Shown here: positions 21,542-34,458 of the stretch, piece by piece
How positions within the stretch are numbered: the first letter of the stretch is position 1
How the letters are laid out: each line of letters begins with the position of its first letter
Source of the DNA: Coprinus comatus
Taxonomy: Eukaryota > Basidiomycota > Agaricomycetes > Agaricales > Agaricaceae
Reading direction: 5' to 3'
Assembly (NCBI GenBank): GCA_034638255.1
Contig: JAWPGT010000062.1
Coordinates: 1 to 64,000, forward strand
DNA length: 64,000 bases
Translations under genes and position numbers: made by a program
Notes under the pieces: generated by a model
The model's database searches: none
The model's input: the letters and a program-made list of their open reading frames with translations, nothing else
What the model was told of the DNA's origin: nothing

Positions 21542-24500
21542 TCATGATTTCAAGTTCCCAAATTCCGAAATACCATCCAACCTCTTCTGTTTCTTCGCAC
21601 ACATAACTTGATGAAATCTAACGGACCACCAACCTCTTTCTTCTCTTTCTTGATTCCTGTTCGTGTTTGGATTTCCATTCAACTTCCTATTACCACTTCC
21701 ACTTCCACTACTACTTCCACTTCCACTACTACTTCCACTTCCATCCTCTTCCAAATTAAAACGTAACGCCTTCTTGTCGTTGCCATAGTCGTAGTCGTAA
21801 TCATAATCGTAGTCATTATTCAATTCTTCAACAGGTACACAAGCTGATGGACTTCTCGGTAAAGGTAATCCAGAATGAACAATCGAAGCCAAAACTCTCG
21901 CAGCTACCGGAGTACGATCCAAATTATCCAAACCTCCAATATTCAATTCTGAAATCCCTTGTCCTTGCTCTTGCTCTTGCTCTTGCTCTTGCTCTTGTTG
22001 TTCTCGTTCTCGTTGTTATTCTTGTCACTATTACCGACAGTATAGTTATTATCTTTCCATTGATGACACCAGATATCAGTAGTATGAAGAGCAGAACGTT
22101 CCAAAGCCAATCGTAACATTTGCATTTGATTATCCTCTTCTGATACTTCGGAGGAGGAGGAGGAGGAGGTAGTAAATGCAGTAGTACATCTTCGAGTCTC
22201 ATTAGAAGACAAAGACTGAGAAAGAGATAAAGATAAAGATATCCGTTCAAGATGCCAAGCAATATCAAAAGGACCATCGTTTGTTGAATCAATAGGTATC
22301 ACATCAACTTGATAAACTTTTCCATTGTTAGGATTGCCATCGGTTAATTGACAAGAACCAGAACCAGAACCAGAACCAGAGTCAACAACGCCAAAGATAC
22401 GAACTAGACCAATATCGTCCAAGAGATTGAAAGTATCAGGTTTATCAGGTATTCGTCCACATATAACAACTAGATCCGAGAAAATCATAACATAGATAGA
22501 TAATTCGGAGGAGGACTTCATGATAGAGCTATGTTCCTTTTCGTTTTCGTTAATGTTTTCAGTTTCAGTTTCAGTTTCATCTTCAGGATATTTTGCACCA
22601 CTTCCTGATGTTGTTGTTGATTCGGAATTACTTGGTAAACCAGGAAATTTCCAACCAGATGGTCCACATTCAGGTGAAGAAGAACCAGAAGAACCAGAAT
22701 CAGAGTAACTTGACATTGAAGCAGATGCAGATTGAAATGAATAAACACTATCCTGAGAATTAAAAGTTTCTTGAGAAGGTTCTTGTTCATGCCAATTTGG
22801 TTGATCACTGTCTAGAGTAAAGATAGCTCGAGAAAGTCTCCGTGTTCTAGAAGTGGTATCTTGAGGAAAATGGAGTTCATTGTCGTCGTTGTCGTTGTCG
22901 TTGGTGTAATTCTTCTTGTATACGAGAAATATCAAAGAGCCATGCCAAAGAAGATTCCTTTGTCTATCAGCCAAGTAAGTCATCGAACGAGGTCCTTGAA
23001 TCCGTTTCAAAAGTCTACAAGCCAGACGATGATCCTCTTCTTCACGTTTGACGCTAGTAAGGACGTCAATAATCATTCTCATTGACTGTAAAACACTATA
23101 AGTCAGAACGTGATGTTTATCATCTCGTGGTGTTGCTTCAAATAGTTCCTAATTGAAGAAATCAGCACCAGTTCTTCAAAATATATATAAAAAAAGAAAC
23201 TCACAGAAAAGAGATCCAAGTATGCTGCTAAACGATACTCGGGCTCAATCATATACTTCCTCAACGTCCAATCAACACAATCCGATTCTTTATCCTGTAA
23301 ATCCACAAAATATCCAAAATCACTCTTCTCCACCATCACATTTCCAATTCTTCCATTACCTGACCAATGCTCGCTACATAAGGTTGATAAATTTCGAACC
23401 TTGGCAACAACAAATACAGTTGTCTAACAATATCTCCACATTTACCCCGTAAAACCGCTAAAACCTGTTCATGTAAATGAAGAATATCCTCAAACCAATC
23501 AAGAAACCGAGATATTCGAGGGGGTATACCAGATATCCATGACCGACTTCCATGTATGCGTAATGGGAGAATATAATATTCAATACAAGTCTGCATATTC
23601 TTGACGAATGTTTCTTCCGTGAGTTGTAATCGCTCTAGAACCATTTCTTTGGGTGTATGCGCAATGTTTTTAGAAATTGTTATAGGTGGTGAAGCTGTGA
23701 TGCAAACGGTGGGTGGAAGCGACGATGTGCGGTTTGATAGTATTACTGGGGAGCTATGTTCTGTCTTCATCAATTTTTGGGGTTCCTAAACACGAATATT
23801 GTCAGTACAGAATGTTATAAGTGATTTAATTGCACTTACTGGTCCAGGAAATGATCATGATTACTTTGCCGTTGTTCCCCACAATAGGTTGATCACCCAC
23901 TATCGACAAAAACATACACTTTGCACCACTACTAAGTGAATCATCTTGAACCCAATTCGAAGATTCCGATGCTGAAACTCGACTATCCGTACGCGAATGT
24001 GACTGAGTTACGTATCGTTGGTGATAGAGTTCGGAATCCGACGGTTTGAGGCCAAATGCTTCTCTTTCTCTGGCAGCTACCAAAAATGATCTTCGAGCCA
24101 ATCGTGTAGTAGTTGAAGCAACTTGGTCATCCATTATATCTATATCTTCACTATCTAGAAATATTTTTGAGTTTGAAACATATAGTCAAAATAATTTAGC
24201 GACAATACCTGAGAAATGTATCGGAATCGTGTTGGATAACACTGATAGAGGTGATGACCCTGGTATATACTGCGAACGTCGCTTATATTCCTGTGGATGT
24301 TTCTTTTCCAATTCCACAGATTCCGAAGATACGAAAAATGTAGGGATGACAGTAGATTCCATCGTATTGGATTGTCGAATTTCAGGTGAAAATGATAAGA
24401 AAAACTTGATCATCACTTGAAGACTGAGTATCACCCGCACTCCCAAGAGCTATTCCTTGTTCTCCAGTATATTCGCTGCTTTCACTCTTCTGGGGAAGAT

Positions 24501-26047
24501 GGTCAAACGGATTCTGATCTAAAGTCGAAACGATGTCGAGAAGTGCGGCTCTCCGGCGTTCATTCTCGTCAAGCTCTAATGGAGGTTTAGAGAACGAGTC
24601 TAAAAGAGTACTCTTTGGCCTTTCAGGCATAAGTAAGGGTTGGACAATCAAAGATTCCCCAGGATCATCTGTAGAATACTGTGAATTTGAAGAAATAGAA
24701 GAAATCATTGACAAGCGGTGTTGTTTCTCTTGTTGCCCAGTTGTCCAATCATCCTCACTCTCGCCGGCACGTTCTCCCACACGAGGAGATTTGATTGCTG
24801 GAAACTTGTAATCGAGTCCTAGACCAATCCTAGACGTCGAACCAGACGATCCAGATGAGTAGAAGGAATCATCAGTGGTATCATTTCCTGAGCTCGAACT
24901 TCCAAGTTTGTCCGCATTGGTGACTGTTAACCTGCGCAGATCCCGCCTCTCTCTTTCATATCGACTTTCAAAATCTGAAGAATCGGAAGTCCTATATGCG
25001 GCATCTTCAACAAAGCGTGCGCGTAGACGTGGGATACTTGATGTATATTTCTTGGTCAGACGAGGGGTAACTTGTACCGGTGTGCGAGAGTTAGGCGTAT
25101 GATGAACTACCGTGGGTGATTTTTGGGGCGGGCACCAGGTTTGTGGTGGTTGTATGTTAATGGGAATCGGCTTTTTCTGGACATTTGGTAACTTTTGAAT
25201 CTCAAAAGATTTAGCATACAAAGCAAAAATTAATTTTGGAAGAGAACCGTACCATATGGCCGGAATTCTTGTTCGAGACATGTTCGGATTTAACAGGTTT
25301 ACGGCTTAGTATGCTTTTAACAGAACGAAGAGAAGGAGTTGCAAGAGGACACGTGTTTGACTTTGAAGAACTTGCTTTAGGAGTCTCTTGACCTTGGAAT
25401 AGCCGAGGAGTCGGAACTTTGATCAAGGATTTCGGTTTGGCTTTGGGTGTTGCTAATGCGTCGTGGGTAGTCTTTGGTCCCAAGCAGGTGACATTGGGAA
25501 ATTTGACTACGAAGCCTTCGTGAGTATTACTCGAAAAGTCAGATGGGGAATGTTCGAGGGACGTGAGAGATCGAGGAGTCGTTTCTTGTTGACCGTATTC
25601 AAAGTGGTTCGTGTTGGGTTGTATATGATTCACCCTTGGTAAAGGTATATGCGAAATCGGACGTGTCATTCTGTCTACCGTGTCTCGTAATGAAGGAAGT
25701 AGATGTGCCTCTATCTGAGGTAATCCTGCAATCTGACTCTGTCGTTTCTCGCGCTTCGTGTGTTTCGACGATGGAATGGGTGAAGGGTTCTTCTTGTCTT
25801 GCCGTGGTTTAGGAAGCTCCAAAGAGGATTCCGACGAGGAAGAGTGAGGTTGGGCCAAGGGCATGAACTGTTCGTAATGTAATGGAGGAGCATCTGATAT
25901 CTTCAAGCCTTGTTGTCGGTACTGGAATGTACGCGGGTATGGTATTCCATTCGCTGCCGCATAGAACGAAGGCGGCTGAAATGCAGGCAGCTGAGTGATT
26001 GGAACTGCAGGACTCCGTGGAGATTTTGTGGACCTGGCGAGTGGCAT
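21542..26047 (-). CDS. RhoGEF (DH-PH) protein
   Basis: Exons: 26047-25253, 25200-24209, 24154-23840, 23760-23360, 23294-23205, 23148-22035, 21948-21542; about 1370 aa. The first two thirds are Ser/Pro-rich and probably disordered. The DH (Dbl-homology, guanine-exchange) domain runs from LERLQLTEETFVKNM through SRFLDWFEDILHLHEQ and RKYMIEPEYRLAAYLDLF to VLTSVKREEEDHRL. A PH-like segment follows (NLLWHGSLIFLVYKK), is interrupted by a Ser/Glu/Asn-rich insertion of about 130 residues, and resumes at ELSIYVMIFSDLVVICGR. The family activates Rho/Cdc42-type GTPases at membranes. Exon 2 is out of phase by one base around 24400-24404 (a T run on the coding strand): either one extra base or an unrecognised intron. 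The 23839-23761 junction was chosen because it alone keeps phase. Confidence 0.78.
21961..22000 (-). repeat. Intronic hexanucleotide repeat (AAGAGC)n
   Basis: A tandem CTTGCT/AGCAAG hexamer lies inside the last intron of the RhoGEF gene (21949-22034). Read without splicing it would encode a Lys-Ser repeat and then stop; splicing GTAATA...TTTCAG removes it and restores the frame. Confidence 0.7.
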
Positions 26048-26200
26048 AGTGCCAAAGTATGACTGATGGACGGAACGGAGCACGATTGATGGGAACAACT
26101 TCCGATCCTATTATAGAATTACAACAACAGCCTCTCCAGGAGGGTAAAATAAATTAAATACATCTATACCATGTAGAACGAAGGGCCACTAAATCTCCGC

Positions 26201-27265
26201 CTATTTCTTGTTTACTTTTTGTTTCTTCTGCCTCCCACCTTCCAGTGGTTTAAGGCCATCTTCCTCTTCCTCGACATTTCTCTTTCTTTTCGGTCTTTCT
26301 TCTCGAGTAGTTGTAATGCGAGATGAACCAGCTACAGTCGCGTCAGCAGCTTTCCCCCTTATTCTGAAAGTGTATCGTGGAGCGTGTTTAGGTGTTGGTG
26401 ACTCTACCTTGTCAAAAGTGCGAAACTCTGACATCGGAGGTACAATTTTCGGGAGAGGAGGCGGAGGCATGACTCTGTTCCTTGAAGAGGTGTATCTGTC
26501 AGGTATCTCGAGTACGTTGTCCACTGCATCGTGTTTTCTTAATCCTTGAGCATATACTGTTGACAATCAATACTAGTCCATTGCATATAACGATATTAAA
26601 TAGTCCTTACGCGGGCGGTCATTAGTACTAATCACTTGACTTCCCCATCCGAGATGTTGAAAAGTCGTATGGGTAAATGAAATGGTAACTGGATTCAGAG
26701 GCCGAAGCTTGTAACTAAATATAGAATCAGTTAAATGATAATCTGGGGTACCCTGTAGATGCAAGCAAGTCTCTTACTCTTTCCTTAAGCCATCGTCAGG
26801 TTGACTCCTTGTTGAACATTGGACGTTATCCAAACAGTTATTTTTGTGCTGATAATTGGGTCAAAACATATACAATCATATGGTAATGGAGAAACTTACT
26901 GGTACTCGGAAAGCACTGTGCGGCGTAGGCACAACCTCCTTTGCCTTCCCTTTACCCTTCCTCGAAGACTCCACAACATTGTTTACAGGCTCTACAGCAA
27001 CTTCATCCAGGATAGTTGTGCGAAGTGATTCTAGATTGCTGAAAACAGATTCAGAATATGTGTCTAGTAACACCAAGAAAACATCTCACTCGGCAACATC
27101 CTCCATGAACTCCCGCGTATCGGTGGAATTTCCATCCCATAAGTGAAGGTACCGTTGGAGCTCGAAATTGAACTCGAGAAGTTTTTCAAGAATGTAATCG
27201 CGATGAGAGGTGGAGTGGGCATGACAAATTTTGTAACCGTCCGCGAAACAAATTTTATTTAACAT
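26201..27265 (-). CDS. Basic, possibly nuclear, protein of unknown function
   Basis: Exons 27265-27090, 27038-26900, 26848-26778, 26714-26611 and 26556-26201 give 846 nt, 281 aa, in phase. I do not recognise the family. The N-terminal part (FADGYKICHAHSTSHRDYIL then LLEFNFELQRYLHLWD) looks like a short structured alpha region. A linker with the basic stretch RKGKGKAKE follows, then a compact segment (LRPLNPVTISFTHTTFQHLGW). The C-terminus is proline-rich (VMPPPPLPKIVPP) and ends in two basic clusters (RPKRKRN and RQKKQKVNKK) that would serve as nuclear localisation signals. Nuclear location is inference from these clusters only. Confidence 0.65.
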
Positions 27266-28356
27266 AGTGCTCTTGAATTTGTTGGACTTGTGAAACTTGT
27301 GTGCACGAGCGTCGATGAGTAACGTTGGTGAATGAGATAGTGTAGAAGAAAGAGAGTTATTGAGGTTCAACCACACTCGTGATGGTTATAAACTCATTGT
27401 CATGACGCTTTGACCTAACTTGAACCAGAGTTGCTTTGACCACACTTATGGTACAAAAGATTCCATATTTGAAATACAAAGACAATTAACCATAATACGG
27501 ATTTAAATTTTAGATTCAGTTTTGATCGGGGAGGTGCGGAACCACAGAGCATGTTTCAGTATTTCATATCAAACATAATAATAGCAGATCGCCAACAAAA
27601 GGAACCAAGCCACAATATACAATGCAATTCAGCGTGTGCGTAGTTATGTTGATGGGATTACTAAGCGAATAGTTGTACTTGTAAAAACAAGAAAATGAAG
27701 TGAAAAATGCACATGAGTAGAATGCACAAGCAATCGTAAATTAGAATGTAAGTACTACTAGACCTTTGGGGGAGGGGACACTGAACATTTCCCTACTGGC
27801 CAGATTTTTTGTCTAGCACAGCACCCACTCACACTTTCTAGTATCACATTCGTGAGGCGTATGTGCCACCAATCGAATTTTTTTTCTTTTTTGTCCATAA
27901 CTTAGCGGTTTTTTGTTCGCTTTTGTGGACAATTGTAAGGATTTAAAGTTGTCAGGGGCGACCAAGTCAAACAAATCGGGAGATTTTTTCCAAATTCAAT
28001 ATTTATATCGGTCACACTTGCCATTTCAGTTGGCTCGGAGTATGAAAAAAGAAATACGATGTGACTGTGACTGTTCCAAGCCGAGGCCGAGTCCTCGCCG
28101 AGTCCCAACTTCTTGAAATTGAGAAACAAAACTATGCAAATAAATTTTTGTATTTCAGTAGGAACGGGCACATGTTACCTCACGATGGCGTGATTGATAC
28201 ATGACCGCCACCAAGTTGATAGTTGATCAAGAAGCACGCCATTCTATAATAATGTGCTTCATCAAAGCGCTATATAAAGAACCCAATGTCACAACCTCCA
28301 AATTTTTAAAAGGAAGATCCTTGTACGCAGACTCTCATCTTATCACACTTACATCC
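27266..28356. other. Divergent promoter region
   Basis: Between the minus-strand basic protein gene and MET17. Apart from a TATATAAA box at 28271-28278 I see no gene or repeat. Confidence 0.5.
28271..28278 (+). promoter_or_regulatory. TATA box of MET17-type gene
   Basis: TATATAAA is 79 bp upstream of the ATG at 28357, a normal spacing for a fungal housekeeping promoter. Confidence 0.55.
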
Positions 28357-30161
<1,805 letters not shown>

Positions 30162-30390
30162 TCGTTTTTGTCAGGGTTTTAGGATAAAGCAAGGTTGTAA
30201 AAAAAATGACTGTATTTTATAATTATCTCGATGTCAATATCTCTTGTGAAAACTCCACATGATTGCACACATTCTCATTTCAAGCATATAATTGAAATCG
30301 TGATGGAGCGGATGTTTACGGCCCGAAGTCCCGATCAACTGTAAAATATTTAAATATTCGTCTTTAGCCCCTGTCTATTAACCTCACGCG

Positions 30391-31622
30391 ATGTCGTTAC
30401 TTGTACTCTCTGCCTCTGATGTCAAAAGGATTACATCGTCATTCGACCCCAAATCTCTACAAGAACTAATGGCCAAGGTTTTTATCGCCTTGTCCAGTAA
30501 CCCAAATGAAACAAACTTGGCTAATGAAATCGACATACAAACGCCACATCGAACGTCAATCAATATGACTTCACATACAACTCTGTATATGCCTGCTAGA
30601 TTATCATTTCCTCAAGGTCAACTTGAAGGAACTACTATCAAAATTGTTAGTGTTCCTCGAGAAAGTGGAGATACTCGAGGGTTACCAGCGACTACGTTGG
30701 TTTTGGATGAAGTTACAGGAGCTGTGGAAGCAGTTGTCAATGCTAGGGAATTGACGGCTTTGAGGAATGCTGCTGGTTAGTTACATTTTGTTTCGTTTTA
30801 TCATTGCAGTTGTTAATAATTGATCTTTGATAAGGTTCTTTATTGTCTGCAACTTTAGTTGGTATAAGTGAGCCAGAGAATGTAGTGATGTTCGGAGCTG
30901 GTGCTCAAATAGAAGCTCATATTGACCTCTTCGTCAAACATTACAAGAGTATACGAAGGTGTATCATCGTCAATCGTAGTATCAACGAACGTGCAAAAGG
31001 ATTACATCATAAAATGTCTAATCGCTTCCCTAAAATCACATTCGAACTCTTGTCTTCTTCCAACGGAACAATCGAAACTATCAAAAAATCCGTAGAAATT
31101 GCGGATATAATCGTTTGCGCTACTTCGTCAACATCACCTCTTTTCCCATCTTCGTGGGTTTCATCAGGGACCCATGTAATTCTGATAGGAAGTTACAAGC
31201 CTATTATGCAAGAAGTGGAAGAAGATCTTATTCGTAGAGCACTTCCATGGGGTAAACCTGGTGCTACTATAGAGAACACGAAACCGATAGAACAAATCTT
31301 GTTGGTGGATTCTAGAGAAGCTTGTTTACAAGAGGCTGGTGATCTTATAAAGGCTGAAGTAAAAAAAGAATCGATGGTGGAAATAGGGGAACTGTTACTC
31401 AAAGATAAAGTTCAGTCGCTAGCCGGGATTTTATCAGGGTTATTTTCAAAGTCGAAATCCAACCGAGAGACTTCTGGTAGAATTCAGAATATGAATGGAC
31501 CAATAACGTTGTTCAAATCGGTTGGAGTGGGTCTACAAGATGTGGCTATGGCTAAAGAAGTGGTATTCCATGCGAAGAAGATCCCGGGTATAGGCAGCCG
31601 AATCGATAATTATGATGTCTAA
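30391..31622 (+). CDS. Ornithine cyclodeaminase/mu-crystallin family protein
   Basis: Two exons, 30391-30775 and 30835-31622, joined in phase 1, giving 390 aa. The family uses NAD(P)H in dehydrogenase, ketimine reductase or cyclodeaminase reactions. Visible landmarks: LPATTLVLDEVTGAVEAVVNA and RELTALRNAAG of the N-terminal domain, then the Rossmann segment NVVMFGAGAQIEAHID with its GAGAQ nucleotide-binding turn, IIVNRS at the end of the second strand, ADIIVCATSSTSPLFPSSW, and GTHVILIGSYKP. The C-terminus GPITLFKSVGVGLQDVAMA is also typical. Substrate is unknown; fungal members are diverse. It starts 229 bp after the end of the MET17-type gene on the same strand. Intact. Confidence 0.88.
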
Positions 31623-32263
31623 CCGATTTATCAATCTATCTTTAAAAGAACTCTCAAGCGAAAGTTCTTTTGGCTCGAATGCAACGATTCAAACAAGAAA
31701 ATCTTGATGAATTCGAGAAACTACGGCATTCGTTTGCATGCTTTTAGTACGGAAGCTGTAGTCGTAAATCCCAAGCATTTAGTCAACAGGCTTGAAGCAT
31801 AAAACCACTAGTAGAAGTATCCATCGACTCCCTTATTTAGGCTGATCAGCTCGTGATCGACCATTCTATCTACCTTGGTCCTAAATGGACTAATACTACT
31901 GGGATAATCAGCTTCCACGATACAAGGATATAAGGAAGTCAAGTTGTTGTCCTTAATCCACCATATCTTCCTGGCATAAGGTAACCATTTGAGGTGAGTA
32001 GAAATACAAATACCACGCATTTCCAAAATTCAAGTATACTTACAAGAGAGCTTCCTTTCCCTAGGACAACTATCGTAATGGATAAGATCGCTGAGATAAA
32101 GTCTAGGGAGATTCTCGAGGTCATTGGTCCCTGTGAGTACAAGGATATCACGTAGACGTAACAGAAACGCTTATTAGATTACTAGCCGCCCTTGTCTTCA
32201 AGGAAGTATTTGACAAAATAGGACGTTCTATAATCACTGACGTACCTACCAAAACATTCAAAT
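31623..32263. other. Intergenic, no supported gene
   Basis: Short minus-strand frames (31808-32026, 31939-32151) lack recognisable content. This is presumably the promoter of the esterase gene. Confidence 0.5.
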
Positions 32264-33109
32264 ATGGGCCCACCATTCGCCATCACGTACGTAAACTCTG
32301 GAAGTTCTTTATCTTCTTCCAATAAAATTAAAATTATTCTCCAGCTTGACATATACTTCCCTATTACTCCTAATGAAAAAACTCCAATCCTGTTCTTTAT
32401 CTATGGAGGAGGTTTCGTCGATGGCGCACGAAAACTACCAGCACCATTCGATTATATTTATCCTAACCTAGGAGCATACTTTGCTCGTCAAGGTTTCATC
32501 GTAGTCATCGCGGATTATCGTCTCGTCCCTGGTGTTACTTATCCCGAACCAGCAGAAGATGTCCGAGACGCTATCGTTTGGATACTCAAAAACTCCAACG
32601 AACTCGTTACACCTACTACACCAAATCCCGATTTAGATTCCCTTTTCATCATTGGTAATTCTGCTGGAGGTACACATGCTGCTACTATCGTCTTTGACCC
32701 TGAATTACTGGCACCATATCCAGAAATTAGACCAAAGATTAAAGGTTTAATCCTGATGTCTGGATTACATCATTTCGAACTCCATACAGGCTTCGAAGAT
32801 ACAGCGGAGATTTATTGGGGAAGTGTGGAGAAATATACGTCACATTCTCCTCTTAGGCTTTTGAAAGCTTCTAAGAGTAATGGGATCACTTTGCCGAAGG
32901 TTCTTTTGGTGGAAGCGGAACGAGATCCTCAATTCTTGTTTGATATTAGAGTTGCGTTTGAGGAGGCTCTGAATTCTATTTTGGGCTCTCCAGTGAAGAG
33001 GATCCTTGCGGAAGGACACAATCATATTAGTATTTGTACTGCACTCTCTAGCGGAGAAGGAGAGCAGTGGGCTACCGAGACGTCTGATTGGATTCGATCT
33101 GTTTTGTAA
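32264..33109 (+). CDS. Alpha/beta hydrolase, HSL-like esterase/lipase
   Basis: Single exon, 281 aa. The oxyanion motif FIYGGGFVDGA (GGGF) and the nucleophile elbow GNSAGG (about residues 132-137) place it among hormone-sensitive-lipase-like or carboxylesterase-type alpha/beta hydrolases acting on short-chain esters. The acid is probably the Asp in VEAERDPQF and the base the His in EGHNHISI. No signal peptide, so probably intracellular. The start at 32264 leaves a short N-terminus compared with many relatives. It is unrelated at motif level to the hydrolase pair at 2746-6038. Confidence 0.85.
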   Translation: MGPPFAITYVNSGSSLSSSNKIKIILQLDIYFPITPNEKTPILFFIYGGGFVDGARKLPAPFDYIYPNLGAYFARQGFIVVIADYRLVPGVTYPEPAEDVRDAIVWILKNSNELVTPTTPNPDLDSLFIIGNSAGGTHAATIVFDPELLAPYPEIRPKIKGLILMSGLHHFELHTGFEDTAEIYWGSVEKYTSHSPLRLLKASKSNGITLPKVLLVEAERDPQFLFDIRVAFEEALNSILGSPVKRILAEGHNHISICTALSSGEGEQWATETSDWIRSVL

Positions 33110-33171
33110 TGGGAGATAGTAGGTAAATTCAAGACATATCATTTTATAAACACAGTACAAAAAGCACATAT

Positions 33172-34458
33172 TTAGAAGGACAAGGTTTGTCCAGAAGCAC
33201 CAACAACGGATGAACGAACACTTCCAACTGCGATAAGGTTGTAGGAGTAAGGGGCGGAACTGAAGCTGCCAGTAGGAGCAGCGTTTGCGACACCACCGAA
33301 ATCATTACCACGGGCAACAGCAAATCCACCATCAGTAGCATAAAGAGGCTTCTTGGTGTCTGGATTAGAGGTTTTTGGATTAGATGTGTTTTGTAACCAC
33401 AAACGAGTTAAAATAAGATACGCACTGGCAAAAACGTTGTTCTCGACAAGAAGCTGAGCACCAACACGAGTGTTAATACCATCACCAACATTATCGAAGA
33501 CGTTGTTGAAGACGTGACCATGACCGAAACGGAATGAAGGTGTACGAGAGTTAATGCTGGAGAAGTAGTTGTTGGCATAGGTAACTTGGATTTTAGCGTC
33601 TTCGGAACCGTTGGAGTCAGAATGGCCAACAAGGGTTCCTTTCCAGTGATTGTAGAGTTTGCTACCGGTGACGGTTATACCAGTACAACCATGAGTGATA
33701 TCAAGGAGACCATCATAGCTAAACAAATGTGTTGTGATGAAAAATAAGATTCATAAGCGTTGTTGAAGACTTACAAGTCCTTATCGTGGTCCATGTCACT
33801 GGAGAGGTCAGCATGGTCGACCCAGACCTTGTTCGCATTCTGAATACCAATAGCATCACCGGCATCGGCCAGGACCTTGGAAATTTTAACGTTACGGATG
33901 ATAACGTTGTCAACATCAATAACACGAAGTCCGACTCCAGAGAGCTCTTAATAACAATATTAGAATAAAGTCAAAAGGATAAGCAAAAATTAACGCACGA
34001 GATCCTCTCAAACCAATGACAGAAGTGTTTGCTCCAACCCTGACAACAGTATTGCCAGAGATTGTACCTTGGGAGAGACATTTTAGCCTAAAATTATTGT
34101 TAAAGTTATCGAGAAACATACCAGAAATGACGACGATTTTCTTGGCGGATCCAGAAACGGCCGAGGTTAAGGCGGAGAGGGAGGTTACAGTTGTTACCGT
34201 TCCACCTGAACCGCCAGTTGTCCTATATTGATTCACTTGTCAGGCAACATGTCTTTGTTGAGCTTTTAGGCGTTTTACCCTGCAGCATATCCAAGTGTTG
34301 CAACGTCGTTGTAAGAGGCACGTTTGGCGAGTTCAACAGGAGTCGACTATATTGAATCTTTTTCAGCTCCAAAATCCAGACATAGCAAGAAAGATTGAAG
34401 CACGCACAACTGCGACTTGGATAAACGCGAAGGCGATGACAGCAAATGAAAACTTCAT
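33172..34458 (-). CDS. Secreted pectate lyase (PL1 family)
   Basis: Exons: 34458-34408, 34346-34279, 34222-34122, 34067-33999, 33946-33775, 33718-33422 and a last exon from about 33359 to 33172. An N-terminal signal peptide (MKFSFAVIAFAFIQVAVV) directs secretion. Parallel beta-helix features of PL1: GNTVVRVGANTSVIGLRGS, NVIIRNVKIS, ANKVWVDHADLSS with the conserved WxDH, THGCTGITVTGSKLYNHWKG, and RTPSFRFGHGHVFNNVF followed by NTRVGAQLLVENNVF. It cleaves polygalacturonate by beta-elimination, usually with calcium. All junctions are in phase except the last: the obvious intron 33421-33360 (GTATCT...CCAG) leaves the C-terminal exon one base out, suggesting another one-base indel or an unusual splice. 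A TATA box lies 73 bp upstream. Confidence 0.85.

Noticed and set aside
21950..22034. Lys-Ser repeat as the RhoGEF C-terminus
   Set aside because: Reading through gives a stop right after the repeat; splicing removes it and joins a well-formed final exon.
26753..26777. 25-nt intron in the basic protein gene
   Set aside because: Too short and out of phase; extending to the TTTAG acceptor at 26716-26715 gives a normal 63-nt intron in phase.
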